From assembly GCF_002407605.1 (NCBI RefSeq), contig NZ_NXGV01000003.1:447210-511209 (forward strand): a stretch of DNA of 64,000 bases, given 5' to 3'. A program made the translations under genes and the position numbers. The notes beneath the pieces were generated by a model. The model did no database searches. It had not been told where the DNA came from and worked only from the letters and a program-made list of their open reading frames with translations. Below, piece after piece: positions 9,504 to 19,181 of this stretch. Numbering within the stretch: the first letter of the stretch is position 1; the number at the start of each line of letters is the position of its first letter. Origin of the DNA: Marinobacter sp. ANT_B65. Lineage in GTDB: Bacteria; Pseudomonadota; Gammaproteobacteria; Pseudomonadales; Oleiphilaceae.

Positions 9504-10724
9504 GTGACCAGGACCAGTCAGGCCAGCCGGCGAATACAGCACATTACCATCGTTTCCGAAACATTTCCGCCGGAAGTCAATGGGGTGGCCAACACGCTCA
9601 GGCATCTGTGCCAGGGCCTGACAAAAAACGGACATAAGGTCACAGTTGTACGCCCAAGACAGCGCCATGAAAGCAAAAACACAGAGTCAGATGCAAACCA
9701 CTCCTTATTCAGCCACGAATACGTAGTGACCGGCGTGCCTCTGCCCGGATATGCAGACTTGCGTTTCGGCCTGGTTAGCAGCCGTGACCTCCGGCGGCTG
9801 TGGCAAACCGATCGCCCTGATGCAATCTACGTAGCGACTCAGGGCCCCCTGGGTGTAGCCGCCGTATCGGCTGCGAAAAAAATAGGATTGCCTGTCAGCT
9901 CAGGCTTCCACACCAACTTTCACCAATACAGTCAATACTACGGTGCCGGATTTCTGGCAAAGCCGCTCTGTGCCTACGGCCGGTGGTTCCACAACCGGAC
10001 AGCAATCACCCTGGTACCCACGAAGAAAATGCAACTGGTCGCCTCAGACATGGGCATCACGCCGACCGGCATCTGGAGCCGTGGAGTTGATTGTTCCCGT
10101 TTTGCACCATACAAGCGGGACGAATCCCTGCGCGCGACCTGGGGACTCAGGGAAAACGACCGGGCAGTACTTTATGTGGGCCGATTGGCCGCAGAAAAAA
10201 ATCTTCGCATGGCCGTATCCTGCTTCGAACGCATCCGCAAACTGTATCCCCGGACCAGGTTTGTGCTGGTGGGTGATGGCCCCATGCGCAAGCTGCTATC
10301 CGAAAAGCACCCGGATTATATCTTCTGTGGTACCCGGCAAGGCGAGGATCTCGCTCGCCACTACGCCTCCGGAGACATTTTCCTGTTCCCCAGCAAAACC
10401 GACACATTCGGCAACGTTGTTCTGGAAGCAATGGCCAGCGGCCTTGCCGTCGTTGCCTACGACGATGCTGCCGCCAGCGAGCACATCCGTCACTCAGAAA
10501 ACGGGATGAAGGCACCACTTACCATGGATGAAAGGTTTGTCGACGGAGCCCTCCGGCTGACGAACCAGCCCAGCCTGCTTAACCGCATCCGTACCCAGGC
10601 ACGCCTGGATGCTCTTCAGCTGCGCTGGGATTCTCAGGTCAGACAATTTGAACAACTGGTGTTAAGCCAAAGCCCAAAGGTCCAATACTATGCGCCCAGT
10701 AAGCACAGCCGCCCGCTTCTTTGA
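9504..10724 (+). CDS. Glycosyltransferase family 4 (GT-B) protein
   Basis: Retaining glycosyltransferase, 406 residues, probably acting on a lipid or small acceptor at the inner membrane. Seen: an N-terminal SETFPPEVNGVANTLRHL segment (the GGV-type motif of GT4 lipid glycosyltransferases such as MgtA/PimB relatives), a GFHTNFHQYSQYYG acceptor-side loop, VGRLAAEKNLRMAV at the start of the donor domain near residue 228, and the E-x7-E region in DTFGNVVLEAMASG near residue 295. The next gene, a PAP2 phosphatase, starts 35 bp before its stop, so the two are cotranscribed and may build or trim the same glycolipid. Acceptor unknown. Confidence 0.87.
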   Translation: MTRTSQASRRIQHITIVSETFPPEVNGVANTLRHLCQGLTKNGHKVTVVRPRQRHESKNTESDANHSLFSHEYVVTGVPLPGYADLRFGLVSSRDLRRLWQTDRPDAIYVATQGPLGVAAVSAAKKIGLPVSSGFHTNFHQYSQYYGAGFLAKPLCAYGRWFHNRTAITLVPTKKMQLVASDMGITPTGIWSRGVDCSRFAPYKRDESLRATWGLRENDRAVLYVGRLAAEKNLRMAVSCFERIRKLYPRTRFVLVGDGPMRKLLSEKHPDYIFCGTRQGEDLARHYASGDIFLFPSKTDTFGNVVLEAMASGLAVVAYDDAAASEHIRHSENGMKAPLTMDERFVDGALRLTNQPSLLNRIRTQARLDALQLRWDSQVRQFEQLVLSQSPKVQYYAPSKHSRPLL

Positions 10725-11262
10725 ATTAGCGGATCAACGCGAATACGCTTGTTGTCAGTTCATTAATCAGATGGTCCGGTTCCGGCTGGTGCTGCGTTAT
10801 TTCCAGCTCATGAGCCGAATGGGCGACGGCTGGTTCTGGTACGCACTCATCCTTGCCATTCCCTTTATGAGGCCCGGAGCCGGGCCAGGTATCGCGTTAC
10901 TGATGACGCTGACAGGGCTTGCGTGCACGCTGACGTACAAACTCCTCAAACGCCGGCTGATCCGTGAGCGACCTTTTATATCCTTCCCCTCCATCAATTG
11001 CGGCACGCCACCACTGGACAGATACAGCTTCCCCTCCGGGCATACTATGCATGCCTCCTGTTTTCAGGCGATGCTGTTCATGACCGAGCCCACACTGGCC
11101 CTGGCCACCCTCCCGTTTACCCTGAGTGTTGCCGCATCCCGGGTTGTACTGGGCCTGCACTACCCCACCGACGTGGCAGCGGGAGCCCTGATTGGAGGGT
11201 TCATGGGATATTTATCAACACATTATTTTATCGCCGACTTTCTCGTTCTGTTCCCTGGCTGA
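10690..11262 (+). CDS. PAP2-family membrane phosphatase
   Basis: Integral-membrane phosphatase of 190 residues with all three PAP2 active-site motifs: K-x6-RP in KRRLIRERP, PSGH in YSFPSGHTMH, and SR-x5-H-x3-D in SRVVLGLHYPTD. Four to five hydrophobic segments surround them. Such enzymes hydrolyse phosphatidic acid, undecaprenyl diphosphate or similar lipid phosphates on the outer face of the inner membrane. Overlap with the upstream GT4 gene suggests a joint role in lipid glycosylation or lipid phosphate recycling; this link is inferred only from position. Confidence 0.9.
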   Translation: MRPVSTAARFFELADQREYACCQFINQMVRFRLVLRYFQLMSRMGDGWFWYALILAIPFMRPGAGPGIALLMTLTGLACTLTYKLLKRRLIRERPFISFPSINCGTPPLDRYSFPSGHTMHASCFQAMLFMTEPTLALATLPFTLSVAASRVVLGLHYPTDVAAGALIGGFMGYLSTHYFIADFLVLFPG

Positions 11263-11264
11263 GC

Positions 11265-12329
11265 TCAATCAAACAGCCGGAGCTGAGTAACAGGCGCATC
11301 GTCATTACGAAAACGCACCCCCAGACCTAACAGGCGAACCGGCCTCTCGCGATTGGTTACCAACTCCCCAAGAAGGGGCAGATAATCTTCAAAGGCAGGA
11401 TCCTTTATGTTCTCCCTTACACGCTCCAGCGAGTGGGTAGAAAAATCGCTGTACCGTATTTTGACAAATAATTTATGAATGGGCTTACCAAGCCCCTTGC
11501 GGGAAAGCCTCAGGTTCAAATCCGCAACCAGCGATGCAAGAACTGTTTCACAGGCAGCCATATCCGGAAGGTCCTGAGAGAATGTACGTTCCACACTTAC
11601 AGATTTGGCTATCCGCGAAACCACCACAGACCGCTCGTCCCGACCGTGGGCCATTTCATGCAGCCGGTACCCCTGCTTGCCAAACCGCTCGATCAGTACA
11701 TCCACACCCAGCGCCTGAACGTCACCGCAGGTCTGCACGCCCAGCGCGTGCAGCCGGGACGCAGTCACCTGCCCCACTCCGAACAGTTTCTCGACTTTTA
11801 ACTCCCGGATAAAGTCGTCAACATCGTCAGGCTTTACCACAAACAACCCATCGGGTTTTTGCCAGTCGCTGGCAATTTTGGCTAAAAATTTGTTGGGCGC
11901 CACTCCAGCGGAAATGGTGATCCCAACTTCGTTCTTTACTCTCTCCCGAAGGTAACGGGCCATCAAGGTGGCACTGCCCCGATGATCGGTAATATCGGAT
12001 ACGTCCAGAAATGCCTCATCCAGAGATAAAGGCTCAACCAGGTCCGTCAGTTCCCGCAGGATATTCATGACCTGTTTCGAGGCAGTCCGATAACGGGCCA
12101 TATCCGGCGGCACTGTCACCAGATCAGGGCATAACCGCCGGGCTTCCGCGCCAGGCATGGCAGAACGTACGCCGAAAGCCCGGGCCTTATAATTGCAGGT
12201 AGCAACGACCCCTCGTCCACCAGCACCACCCACTGCCAAAGGAACATTTCTCAATGTCGGATCATCACGCATCTCGACTGCCGCATAAAAACAGTCACAA
12301 TCCACATGGATGATCTTGCGTTGAGGCAT
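11265..12329 (-). CDS. dinB: DNA polymerase IV
   Basis: Y-family translesion DNA polymerase. The start at 12329 gives the family N-terminus [19 protein letters not shown] with the first metal-binding Asp; the second acidic cluster is in [11 protein letters not shown] near residue 103. The steric region [15 protein letters not shown] and the [20 protein letters not shown] segment are clear. The protein ends in QLRLFD, a good match to the QLxLF beta-clamp-binding peptide. A reading that starts 43 codons earlier exists but is unlike the family. I see no obvious LexA box close to the start, so SOS control is not shown. Convergent with the PAP2 gene. Confidence 0.95.
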   Translation of the reverse strand: MPQRKIIHVDCDCFYAAVEMRDDPTLRNVPLAVGGAGGRGVVATCNYKARAFGVRSAMPGAEARRLCPDLVTVPPDMARYRTASKQVMNILRELTDLVEPLSLDEAFLDVSDITDHRGSATLMARYLRERVKNEVGITISAGVAPNKFLAKIASDWQKPDGLFVVKPDDVDDFIRELKVEKLFGVGQVTASRLHALGVQTCGDVQALGVDVLIERFGKQGYRLHEMAHGRDERSVVVSRIAKSVSVERTFSQDLPDMAACETVLASLVADLNLRLSRKGLGKPIHKLFVKIRYSDFSTHSLERVRENIKDPAFEDYLPLLGELVTNRERPVRLLGLGVRFRNDDAPVTQLRLFD

Positions 12330-12444
12330 AATCACTGCACTCGCGTCGGGTTTCTGTACATTTATACAGCCTTGTATCTTAAAGTAAGATGCTGAGAATG
12401 TCAGGAACCCCAATGATAACCACCGGACACCATCACGAGGCTCC

Positions 12445-12722
<278 letters not shown>

Positions 12723-12723
<1 letters not shown>

Positions 12724-13112
12724 TGAACGTAAACAATGCACTGCGTATCCACCTGGCATCACTGGATGGCGGCCATGCCGATTTTGATGACACACTGGAA
12801 CTGATCAGGCACTACTTTGATTTTCAGCCTACGGGATTTCACAACGGTCCATTATTCAATTCTGCTGATGAAAACACAGGGTCCTGCCAGGTATTTGGTA
12901 TTGCTCAGTACTGCAACCTGAATGAGGCAGACACCCTGAAGCTATTTGCGCAGCATTATCAACAGGTTCTGGACACTCCAACCGAAGACAGCCACGGCAA
13001 CATCCGTCAGTTCATAAGCACCGGCTGGTCGGGCATCCATTTTGAAAATGTGCCACTGCGCCTGCGCCAAACTCCATCTGAGCCAGATACCAGGGAAGAG
13101 ACCCACTCATGA
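12723..13112 (+). CDS. HopJ type III effector-like family protein
   Basis: A 129-residue protein of the family named after Pseudomonas HopJ (PF08888-type). Seen: the FDDTLELIRHYFDFQPTGFHNGP segment, the SCQVFGIAQYCNLNEADTLKLFAQHY core and GNIRQFISTGWSGIHFE. Members are common in free-living marine gammaproteobacteria that have no type III secretion, so the name is historical and the role here is unknown. It overlaps DUF1244 upstream (TAATG) and minC downstream (ATGA), so its translation is tied to both. Confidence 0.85.
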
Positions 13113-13864
13113 GTGACACCGCCACCTCCGGGGTAAAACACGGATTCCAGCTGAAAAGTGCCAGCGTTTCCATGACAGCACTGGAGCTCTACTATTTCGA
13201 TAACGATGAGTTTGAAGAAACACTGAAAGAAAAAATCAGCCAGGCGCCTGGCTTCTTCCGGGATATCCCCCTCATTATCAGCCTCGAAAAATATGAAGGC
13301 CTCGACAGTGAGCTGGATTTTTTCAAGATCATCGGCACCTGCCGGCGCAATAACATCCACGTTATTGGTGTTCGAGGCGGCAATGACGACCAGCGCAGAC
13401 TGGCCAGGGGAGCCTCGTTAGCACTGATGCCCGGAACCGGCCAGAGAGACCGGGCCCATGAAACCGACGCAACGCCTGATAAAACAACAGAAGTTGCGGA
13501 ATCTCCCGCTGCACCAACACCCCAGGCAGCACCGACCAGGATCATCAGCCAGCCGGTCCGCTCCGGCCAGCAGGTTCATGCTCCAGATGGTGATCTGGTT
13601 ATTCTGGCACCGGTTCAGGCGGGCGCCGAAGTGCTGGCGGCAGGCAACATACACATCTACGGGCCGCTGCGGGGCCGTGCCCTGGCAGGCATTCATGGAG
13701 CCGAGTCCGCAAGAATCTTCTGCCAATCACTTGAGGCAGAGCTTGTGTCCATCGCCGGACACTATAAAATCTCCGAAGATCTTCAGAACAATGGCTGGAA
13801 AAGCGCTGCGCAAATCCAGCTCAGGGACGACCTGCTGGTGGTAACACCGCTGGAAAAAGCCTGA
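13109..13864 (+). CDS. minC: Septum site-determining protein MinC
   Basis: Inhibitor of FtsZ ring assembly away from midcell, recruited to the membrane by MinD. The 251 residues show an N-terminal FtsZ-acting domain (FQLKSASVSMTALELY start), a Pro/Ala/Thr-rich linker at about 115-150, and the C-terminal beta-helix domain that binds MinD and dimerises (PVRSGQQVHAPDGDLVILAPVQAGAEVLAAGNIHIYGPLRGRALAG). The start overlaps the hopJ stop (ATGA), and minD follows after 77 bp. Confidence 0.95.
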   Translation: MSDTATSGVKHGFQLKSASVSMTALELYYFDNDEFEETLKEKISQAPGFFRDIPLIISLEKYEGLDSELDFFKIIGTCRRNNIHVIGVRGGNDDQRRLARGASLALMPGTGQRDRAHETDATPDKTTEVAESPAAPTPQAAPTRIISQPVRSGQQVHAPDGDLVILAPVQAGAEVLAAGNIHIYGPLRGRALAGIHGAESARIFCQSLEAELVSIAGHYKISEDLQNNGWKSAAQIQLRDDLLVVTPLEKA

Positions 13865-13941
13865 TACTGGAATCCGACAAAATAATGTGACCGGTTTATC
13901 CGGCAGACACGACGAATCCACCGAGAAACAGGAAATAAACC

Positions 13942-14754
13942 TTGGCTAGAATCATTGTCGTTACCTCAGGAAAGGGCGGCGTTGGTAAAACAACCACCAG
14001 CGCCTCCATCAGCACCGGCATTGCCAAACGCGGGCACAAAACCGTCGTGATTGACTTCGACGTGGGCCTGCGCAATCTGGACCTGATCATGAACTGCGAG
14101 CGCCGGGTCGTGTATGACTTTGTCAACGTCATACAGGGCGAAGCAACGCTGAACCAGGCTCTGATCCGGGACAAGCGGGTCGATACCCTCTATATCCTTC
14201 CCACCTCCCAGACCCGGGAGAAAGAGGCTCTTACCAAAGAGGGCGTTGAAAAAGTTATCAACGAACTCTCTGAAACGTTCGACTACATCATCTGCGATTC
14301 ACCCGCTGGCATCGAGCACGGTGCTATGATGGCTCTGTACTATGCAGATGAAGCCATTGTAGTAACCAACCCCGAGGTTTCATCTGTGCGGGACTCCGAC
14401 CGCATTCTCGGCATCCTGCAAAGCAAATCCCGGCGCGCCGAAACCGGCCAGGAGGCAGTCAAAGAGCATCTGCTGCTGACCCGTTACAACCCTGAACGGG
14501 TTGACAGGGGCGAGATGCTTTCTGTGGCAGATGTCGAAGAAATTCTCGCCATTCCTTTACTGGGTGTTATTCCGGAAAGCCAGATTGTTCTCAACTCTTC
14601 AAACCAGGGGTTGCCGGTTATTCTCGAAATGGAAAGCGATGCTGGCCAGGCTTACGATGACGCAGTTGCACGCCTTCTGGGTGAGGAGCGGGAACAACGC
14701 TTCATGACCTCCCAGAAAAAGGGCTTCTTCTCACGGATGTTCAAAGGGGGCTGA
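13942..14754 (+). CDS. minD: Septum site-determining protein MinD
   Basis: Membrane-associated ATPase that oscillates with MinE and activates MinC. Seen: the deviant Walker A motif GKGGVGKT at residues 10-17, the switch region VIDFDVGLRNLDLIM, DYIICDSPAGIEHGA as Walker B, and the C-terminal amphipathic membrane helix KGFFSRMFKGG. Length of 270 is normal. The start codon is TTG (13942); it is supported by AGGAAA upstream and by the family N-terminus ARIIVVTSGKGG. Only 3 bp separate it from minE. Confidence 0.96.
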   Translation: MARIIVVTSGKGGVGKTTTSASISTGIAKRGHKTVVIDFDVGLRNLDLIMNCERRVVYDFVNVIQGEATLNQALIRDKRVDTLYILPTSQTREKEALTKEGVEKVINELSETFDYIICDSPAGIEHGAMMALYYADEAIVVTNPEVSSVRDSDRILGILQSKSRRAETGQEAVKEHLLLTRYNPERVDRGEMLSVADVEEILAIPLLGVIPESQIVLNSSNQGLPVILEMESDAGQAYDDAVARLLGEEREQRFMTSQKKGFFSRMFKGG

Positions 14755-14757
14755 CCG

Positions 14758-15009
14758 ATGAGTATCCTCGATTATTTCAGAGGCAAGAAAAGCGGTACTG
14801 CCAACGTAGCTAAAGAGCGGTTGCAGATTATCGTGGCGCACGAGCGCGGTCAGCGCGACCAGCCAGACTATCTGCCGCAATTACAGCAGGAACTGCTGGC
14901 GGTGATCCGGAAATATGTCCAGATCAGTGATGATATGGTTCAGGTAGAAGTGGACCGCAACGACAGTTGCTCTGTTCTGGAACTGAACGTAACCCTGCCC
15001 GAACGCTGA
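14758..15009 (+). CDS. minE: Cell division topological specificity factor MinE
   Basis: 83-residue regulator that stimulates MinD ATPase and keeps the division inhibitor from midcell. N-terminal membrane-targeting segment ([29 protein letters not shown]) and the C-terminal topological domain ([24 protein letters not shown], then [11 protein letters not shown]) are both present. Last gene of the min unit, followed by a strong terminator. Confidence 0.96.
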   Translation: MSILDYFRGKKSGTANVAKERLQIIVAHERGQRDQPDYLPQLQQELLAVIRKYVQISDDMVQVEVDRNDSCSVLELNVTLPER

Positions 15010-15040
15010 AGCAGCTATAAGTCAGTCCAACTGCAGGCAC

Positions 15041-15077
15041 AAAAATGCCCTCCCGTTGAAAGCGGGCGGGCATTTTT
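15041..15077 (+). terminator. Bidirectional terminator after minE
   Basis: Strong hairpin with arms AAAAATGCCC / GGGCATTTTT plus an inner CCG/CGG step, flanked by an A-run on the left and a T-run on the right. It can end transcription of minE on the plus strand and of the convergent DUF2804 gene on the minus strand. Confidence 0.85.
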
Positions 15078-15078
15078 A

Positions 15079-16086
15079 TTACCACCTTGCAAAATGATCC
15101 TCAACCAACCCCTTTAAATTCCTGATAGCGACTTTTTTTCCACCTTCGTCGATGATGGTTCCATCAAAACTGCCAACATACTGCCGGAAATTGGATGCAA
15201 GAATACCCACATTGAGTTTTTCCTTACGCGCCGCTGCAGGTACAAAGTGCAGGTCAACCCGTCCGTCCTCAGTGGTCACGTGCCACTCGCCTCCGGGATA
15301 ATAACGATCAAAATGGAACCGGGCAGATCCAAGTTTATGGCACTGCCCATCCAGCCAGAGTGCATTCTCTGTCATGCCGGTTTCATTAACACCGGCAGCC
15401 AGATTAAGCCCTATGGAACGGCCGTCCGGCAGAAGACTGGCCAGGCTGGCCCAGTTCCAGGCGGTTTCACGGCGCATAAAACCACAACTCCAGTCGATAG
15501 CCCCACGGGTAGCTTCATCACAGCGCCAGATGCACTGGTTCCAGCGAATCTCACCTTCGACAGGCAGGCCTGCTGATTTGCGCGTAAACACCCAACCGTT
15601 GTAACCCGCCGGACATACAAGCCGCAGCGGGTCATGGTCATCTCTCAGCGTGAGTTCCACCCGAACCCCACCGGGCGCAGATACAGAAACATTTCGCCCG
15701 CCGGCAAAGGGCAGAACCCGCATGGAAACATCCCCCTTGGTGAATGAAGCCGAGCCCAGCTCGGGATATGGTTCTATCCGGGTTCCCAGCGCAAGGGGGC
15801 GCATGAAACTGCGCTCCAGCATTTGCCCGGATGCAAAATCATAAAGATAGAAAAAACCACTCCCCACCAGTTTCAGATCCACAATTGCCAGGCCAAACAC
15901 CCAGCCCGGACCAGCCGCACCAATGAACTGGAACTGGTTAAAACGCAAACGCCGGGCCAGACCGGAGCGCGGGCGATCCATCACTGTTCGCAGGTCGTAA
16001 TCCAGGTAGTTTATTTCGTCTACCGGTGTGCTCAGTACACCGGGCAGGATATGCCCTTTTGCGTCTATCAGTTTTTCTTTGCTCAT
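15079..16086 (-). CDS. DUF2804 family protein
   Basis: 335-residue protein of the DUF2804 family. Beta-rich, with many aromatic residues; recognisable segments are FNQFQFIGAAGPGWVFGLAIVDLKLVGSGFFYLYD near the N-terminus, SAGLPVEGEIRWN, and the central ALWLDGQCHKL...WHVTTEDGRVDLHF that resembles lipocalin-like/AttH-type hydrolase folds. No signal peptide. Function not established. Single gene, convergent with minE through the shared terminator. Confidence 0.82.
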   Translation of the reverse strand: MSKEKLIDAKGHILPGVLSTPVDEINYLDYDLRTVMDRPRSGLARRLRFNQFQFIGAAGPGWVFGLAIVDLKLVGSGFFYLYDFASGQMLERSFMRPLALGTRIEPYPELGSASFTKGDVSMRVLPFAGGRNVSVSAPGGVRVELTLRDDHDPLRLVCPAGYNGWVFTRKSAGLPVEGEIRWNQCIWRCDEATRGAIDWSCGFMRRETAWNWASLASLLPDGRSIGLNLAAGVNETGMTENALWLDGQCHKLGSARFHFDRYYPGGEWHVTTEDGRVDLHFVPAAARKEKLNVGILASNFRQYVGSFDGTIIDEGGKKVAIRNLKGLVEDHFARW

Positions 16087-16261
16087 GGTCGCTGTCAGGT
16101 CTGCCCCCGGTTAATCAGGAAAGTGTAGCTTACGAAAGTGGTAAGGGCTCCACCCCACTGGCGTATGAGTGTGCAAAAACCTTCCGGCAACTATCAGGTG
16201 ACGGAGAAAGCGCGAAACGATAAGCTTTGGAACAGGGACTTCACAAGCCAGGGTAAACTCG

Positions 16262-16753
16262 ATGACCGTGCTCGCTTACGAGATAATGACGCCCAACATC
16301 AAGGCCGTACCGCAATCCTGGACAATGGACCGTCTGGCCCGGTTTCTCACCGACAATGAAATTACCGGCAGCCCGGTTACCGATGAGTCAGGCGAGATTG
16401 TCGGCATAGTCACACTCAAAGACATCACAGAATTCCGCTGGAATGCCAGCAGGCCCGATGCCGACAAAGAGCTCACTGCAGAAGACCAGCAGGAGGCGCG
16501 GCGATTACGCATGATACTTTTTGAAGAAATGGGCAAAGTGCCGGTTGAGGTCAGGGATATCATGACGCCCATTGTTTTATCGGTTGACGAAACCACGCCT
16601 GTGCGCGACATTGCCAATATTATGATGAGAGAGCACTTACACCGGATCTTTGTAACCCGAGGGTCAAAAATCACCGGTATCGTGACCACATACGACATGC
16701 TGAAAATCGTCTCGGATGAGGACCTTACGAAACGCTGCGCCCGCAACGACTGA
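16262..16753 (+). CDS. CBS-domain pair protein
   Basis: 163 residues made almost only of two CBS motifs, which usually bind adenine nucleotides: the first at about residues 5-60 (IMTPNIKAVPQSWTMDRLARFLTDNEITGSPVTDESGEIVGIVTLKDI), the second at about 98-152 (IMTPIVLSVDETTPVRDIANIMMREHLHRIFVTRG). A charged helix links them. The likely role is an energy sensor or regulatory partner, target unknown. The PhoH-like gene follows 24 bp later on the same strand and is probably cotranscribed. Confidence 0.85.
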   Translation: MTVLAYEIMTPNIKAVPQSWTMDRLARFLTDNEITGSPVTDESGEIVGIVTLKDITEFRWNASRPDADKELTAEDQQEARRLRMILFEEMGKVPVEVRDIMTPIVLSVDETTPVRDIANIMMREHLHRIFVTRGSKITGIVTTYDMLKIVSDEDLTKRCARND

Positions 16754-16777
16754 ACCACCACAGAGGTAGCGACCCCT

Positions 16778-18175
16778 ATGCCCAGAACCCCCGAAAAGGC
16801 ACCGCAAGCGCCAAGAAAAATGTATGTCCTCGACACCAATGTCCTGATTCACGATCCAAACGCCCTCCTCAACTTTGAAGAACACGATGTCATCATCCCG
16901 ATGACGGTCCTGGAAGAACTCGACGGCCTCAAGTCCGGCAAGCAGAGCGTCGCCGCCGATTGTCGCCAGGCAATCCGTACCATAGACAGGCTGCTTGGCG
17001 ATGCCAGTCCCAAAGACATTGAAAAAGGCGTACCCATCGTGCGGGCCAAGATGGCAAAGCCTCTGGGCACCCTCTCCATTCTGATGAGCACGGAGCATGT
17101 GAGTGACCACTCACTGCCCCAGCATCTCAACGATAACAAGATCATCAACACGCTGGCAGCGCTTCAGAAGCGGCACAAGTCCCGGGATATCATACTGGTC
17201 AGCAAAGACATCAATATGCGGCTTAAAGCCCGCGGTTTTGGCGTTGAGGCCCAGGACTATCACAACGATCAACTGCTGGATGACATTGATCTGCTGCCCA
17301 AGGGTTACCGAGAGTTCCCGAACTCGTTTTGGGACACCATCTCAAAAGTGGAAACTGTACAACGGGATGGCATAACCGAACACATTCTCAAGCGCGAAGG
17401 CGAACTCGCCAGGCTCAATATCAATGAGTTCGTTCTTGATGAGCAGGGGTTTATTGGCCGGGCTGTCAAGATTACGGATACTCAGGTGGTTATCCGGGAC
17501 CTGCACCAGCACGACCTGATGAACGAAGAGGTCTGGGGTCTGGTTCCACGGGATATCTATCAGGCCATGGCCCTGAATCTGCTGCTGAACCCGGATATCC
17601 ACCTGGTTAATCTCACCGGCTCGGCAGGCTCAGGTAAAACCATTCTGGCGCTGGCTGCCTGTATTGAGATGACCGTCGCCAGCAAACTCTACAAGCGGAT
17701 TATTGCCACGCGCTCAACCCAGGGGCTGGATGAGGATATTGGTTTCCTTCCCGGCACAGAGGCAGAGAAAATGGAGCCCTGGCTGGGCGCCATCGTAGAC
17801 AACCTGGAAGCACTGCACGAAGACGATGAGAATATGACCGCCAGCGTGGACTACATTCTCAGCAAGGTGCCCCTGCACTTCAAATCCATGAACTACATTC
17901 GTGGTCGCAGCTTCCAGCACAGCCTGATTATTATTGATGAATCCCAGAACCTGACACCACACCAGATCAAGACCATTATTACCCGTGCGGGTAACGGCTC
18001 CAAGGTGATCTGTCTGGGCAACCTGGCGCAGATCGACACACCATACCTGAGCGCTCTCAGCTCCGGCCTGACCTACATGACAGAACGCTTCAAAACCTTC
18101 AGCCATGGCGGACACATTCACCTGCAAGGAGTACCGCGCTCAGTACTGGCAGAGTTTGCAGAAGCCAACCTCTGA
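16778..18175 (+). CDS. PIN domain/PhoH-family ATPase
   Basis: 465-residue fusion of an N-terminal PIN-type RNase domain (VLDTNVLIHDPNALLNF with catalytic Asp; further acids in ILVSKDINMRLKARG) and a C-terminal PhoH helicase-like ATPase. The Walker A motif GSAGSGKT lies near residue 281 and Walker B LIIIDESQN near residue 384; a TRSTQGLDEDIGFLPG motif is typical of PhoH2/YlaK proteins. Members of this class act as RNA helicase/RNase enzymes. It follows the CBS gene and ends before a bidirectional terminator. Confidence 0.92.
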   Translation: MPRTPEKAPQAPRKMYVLDTNVLIHDPNALLNFEEHDVIIPMTVLEELDGLKSGKQSVAADCRQAIRTIDRLLGDASPKDIEKGVPIVRAKMAKPLGTLSILMSTEHVSDHSLPQHLNDNKIINTLAALQKRHKSRDIILVSKDINMRLKARGFGVEAQDYHNDQLLDDIDLLPKGYREFPNSFWDTISKVETVQRDGITEHILKREGELARLNINEFVLDEQGFIGRAVKITDTQVVIRDLHQHDLMNEEVWGLVPRDIYQAMALNLLLNPDIHLVNLTGSAGSGKTILALAACIEMTVASKLYKRIIATRSTQGLDEDIGFLPGTEAEKMEPWLGAIVDNLEALHEDDENMTASVDYILSKVPLHFKSMNYIRGRSFQHSLIIIDESQNLTPHQIKTIITRAGNGSKVICLGNLAQIDTPYLSALSSGLTYMTERFKTFSHGGHIHLQGVPRSVLAEFAEANL

Positions 18176-18182
18176 TACCGGG

Positions 18183-18217
18183 CAAAAAAAACCTGGGCCA
18201 CACAACCCAGGTTTTCC
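18183..18217. terminator. Bidirectional terminator between phoH-like gene and MCP
   Basis: Stem AACCTGGG / CCCAGGTT with an 8-base loop, an A-run on the left side and a T-rich right side. It lies between two convergent genes and can serve both. Confidence 0.8.
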
Positions 18218-18230
18218 ATTTTTCAATTGC

Positions 18231-19007
18231 TCACACCCGATAACGACTGACCTGATCTGACATATCTGCCGCCAGCGCCTTAAGCCGCTGTGTTGCCACG
18301 CCAGCCCGATGCGTGCCCTGAGCCGTCTGCTCAGTGATCGCAACAATCTCATGAACATTCTGGTTGATGGTCTCGGAAACGCTGGTCTGCTCCTCGGCGG
18401 CACTGGCAATCTGGGCATTCATATCATTGATGGTGCCAACCGCCTGATTGATTCTCTGCAGCGCGTCGCTCACCTTGCAGGTTTCTGCAACCGTGGCCTC
18501 ACTGCGCTCACTGATCGAGCCAATCAGCTTCACTGCATTCCCTGCGCCGGACTGCAGCCGCTCAATGGTTTCCTGAATTTCCTGAGTGCTCTTTTGCGTC
18601 CTGCTCGCCAGCGTGCGAACTTCATCTGCTACAACCGCAAAGCCTCGGCCAGCTTCGCCGGCACGTGCAGCTTCGATGGCTGCATTCAGGGCAAGCAGGT
18701 TAGTCTGGTCGGCTATTTCACGGATCACCTCCAGAACGCTGTCAATCTTGCGGGAATCAGAACCAAGCATCTCAATAACGCTCACGCCTTCTTCAACCTG
18801 CTCAGACAAGCCACCGATCACTTCGATGGTCTGATGCACCAGCCCCTGAGCATCAGATACCTGAACACTGGCATGGTCCGCAGCATCGGAGGCCTCACTG
18901 GCGTTATTAGCCACTTCCTGGGCCGCAGCGGTCATCTCATGCATGGCTGTTGCCACTTGATCACTTTCAGATTTTTGACGCTCTACACCTTGCTCGGCCT
19001 CTCCCAT
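18231..19007 (-). CDS. Methyl-accepting chemotaxis protein signalling domain, 5'-truncated
   Basis: 258 residues that correspond only to the cytoplasmic hairpin of a chemoreceptor: methylation helix 1, the conserved tip ([26 protein letters not shown] then [14 protein letters not shown]) and methylation helix 2 ([17 protein letters not shown]). There is no membrane segment, HAMP or sensor domain. Ten further in-phase receptor-like codons ([10 protein letters not shown]) lie upstream of the first ATG and are then cut by a TAA at 19038-19040; beyond this the sequence does not look like a receptor. I take it as the remnant of a longer receptor gene; a soluble receptor with this start is possible but less likely. 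Confidence 0.7.
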   Translation of the reverse strand: MGEAEQGVERQKSESDQVATAMHEMTAAAQEVANNASEASDAADHASVQVSDAQGLVHQTIEVIGGLSEQVEEGVSVIEMLGSDSRKIDSVLEVIREIADQTNLLALNAAIEAARAGEAGRGFAVVADEVRTLASRTQKSTQEIQETIERLQSGAGNAVKLIGSISERSEATVAETCKVSDALQRINQAVGTINDMNAQIASAAEEQTSVSETINQNVHEIVAITEQTAQGTHRAGVATQRLKALAADMSDQVSRYRV

Positions 19008-19181
19008 TATCTGGTTCAGCTCCGCAGATGCTTCATTTTATTGCAGGGAATAGGCGGAAACTCCCGCCCGTAGTAAGGAGTCGCGATACTACAGAACAGG
19101 GGGAGAAATTATCATTGAGGGTACTGCGTATTTTGTATAACGCATGTAAAAACACGTGCCTTTGCGTATCCGATACAAGGC

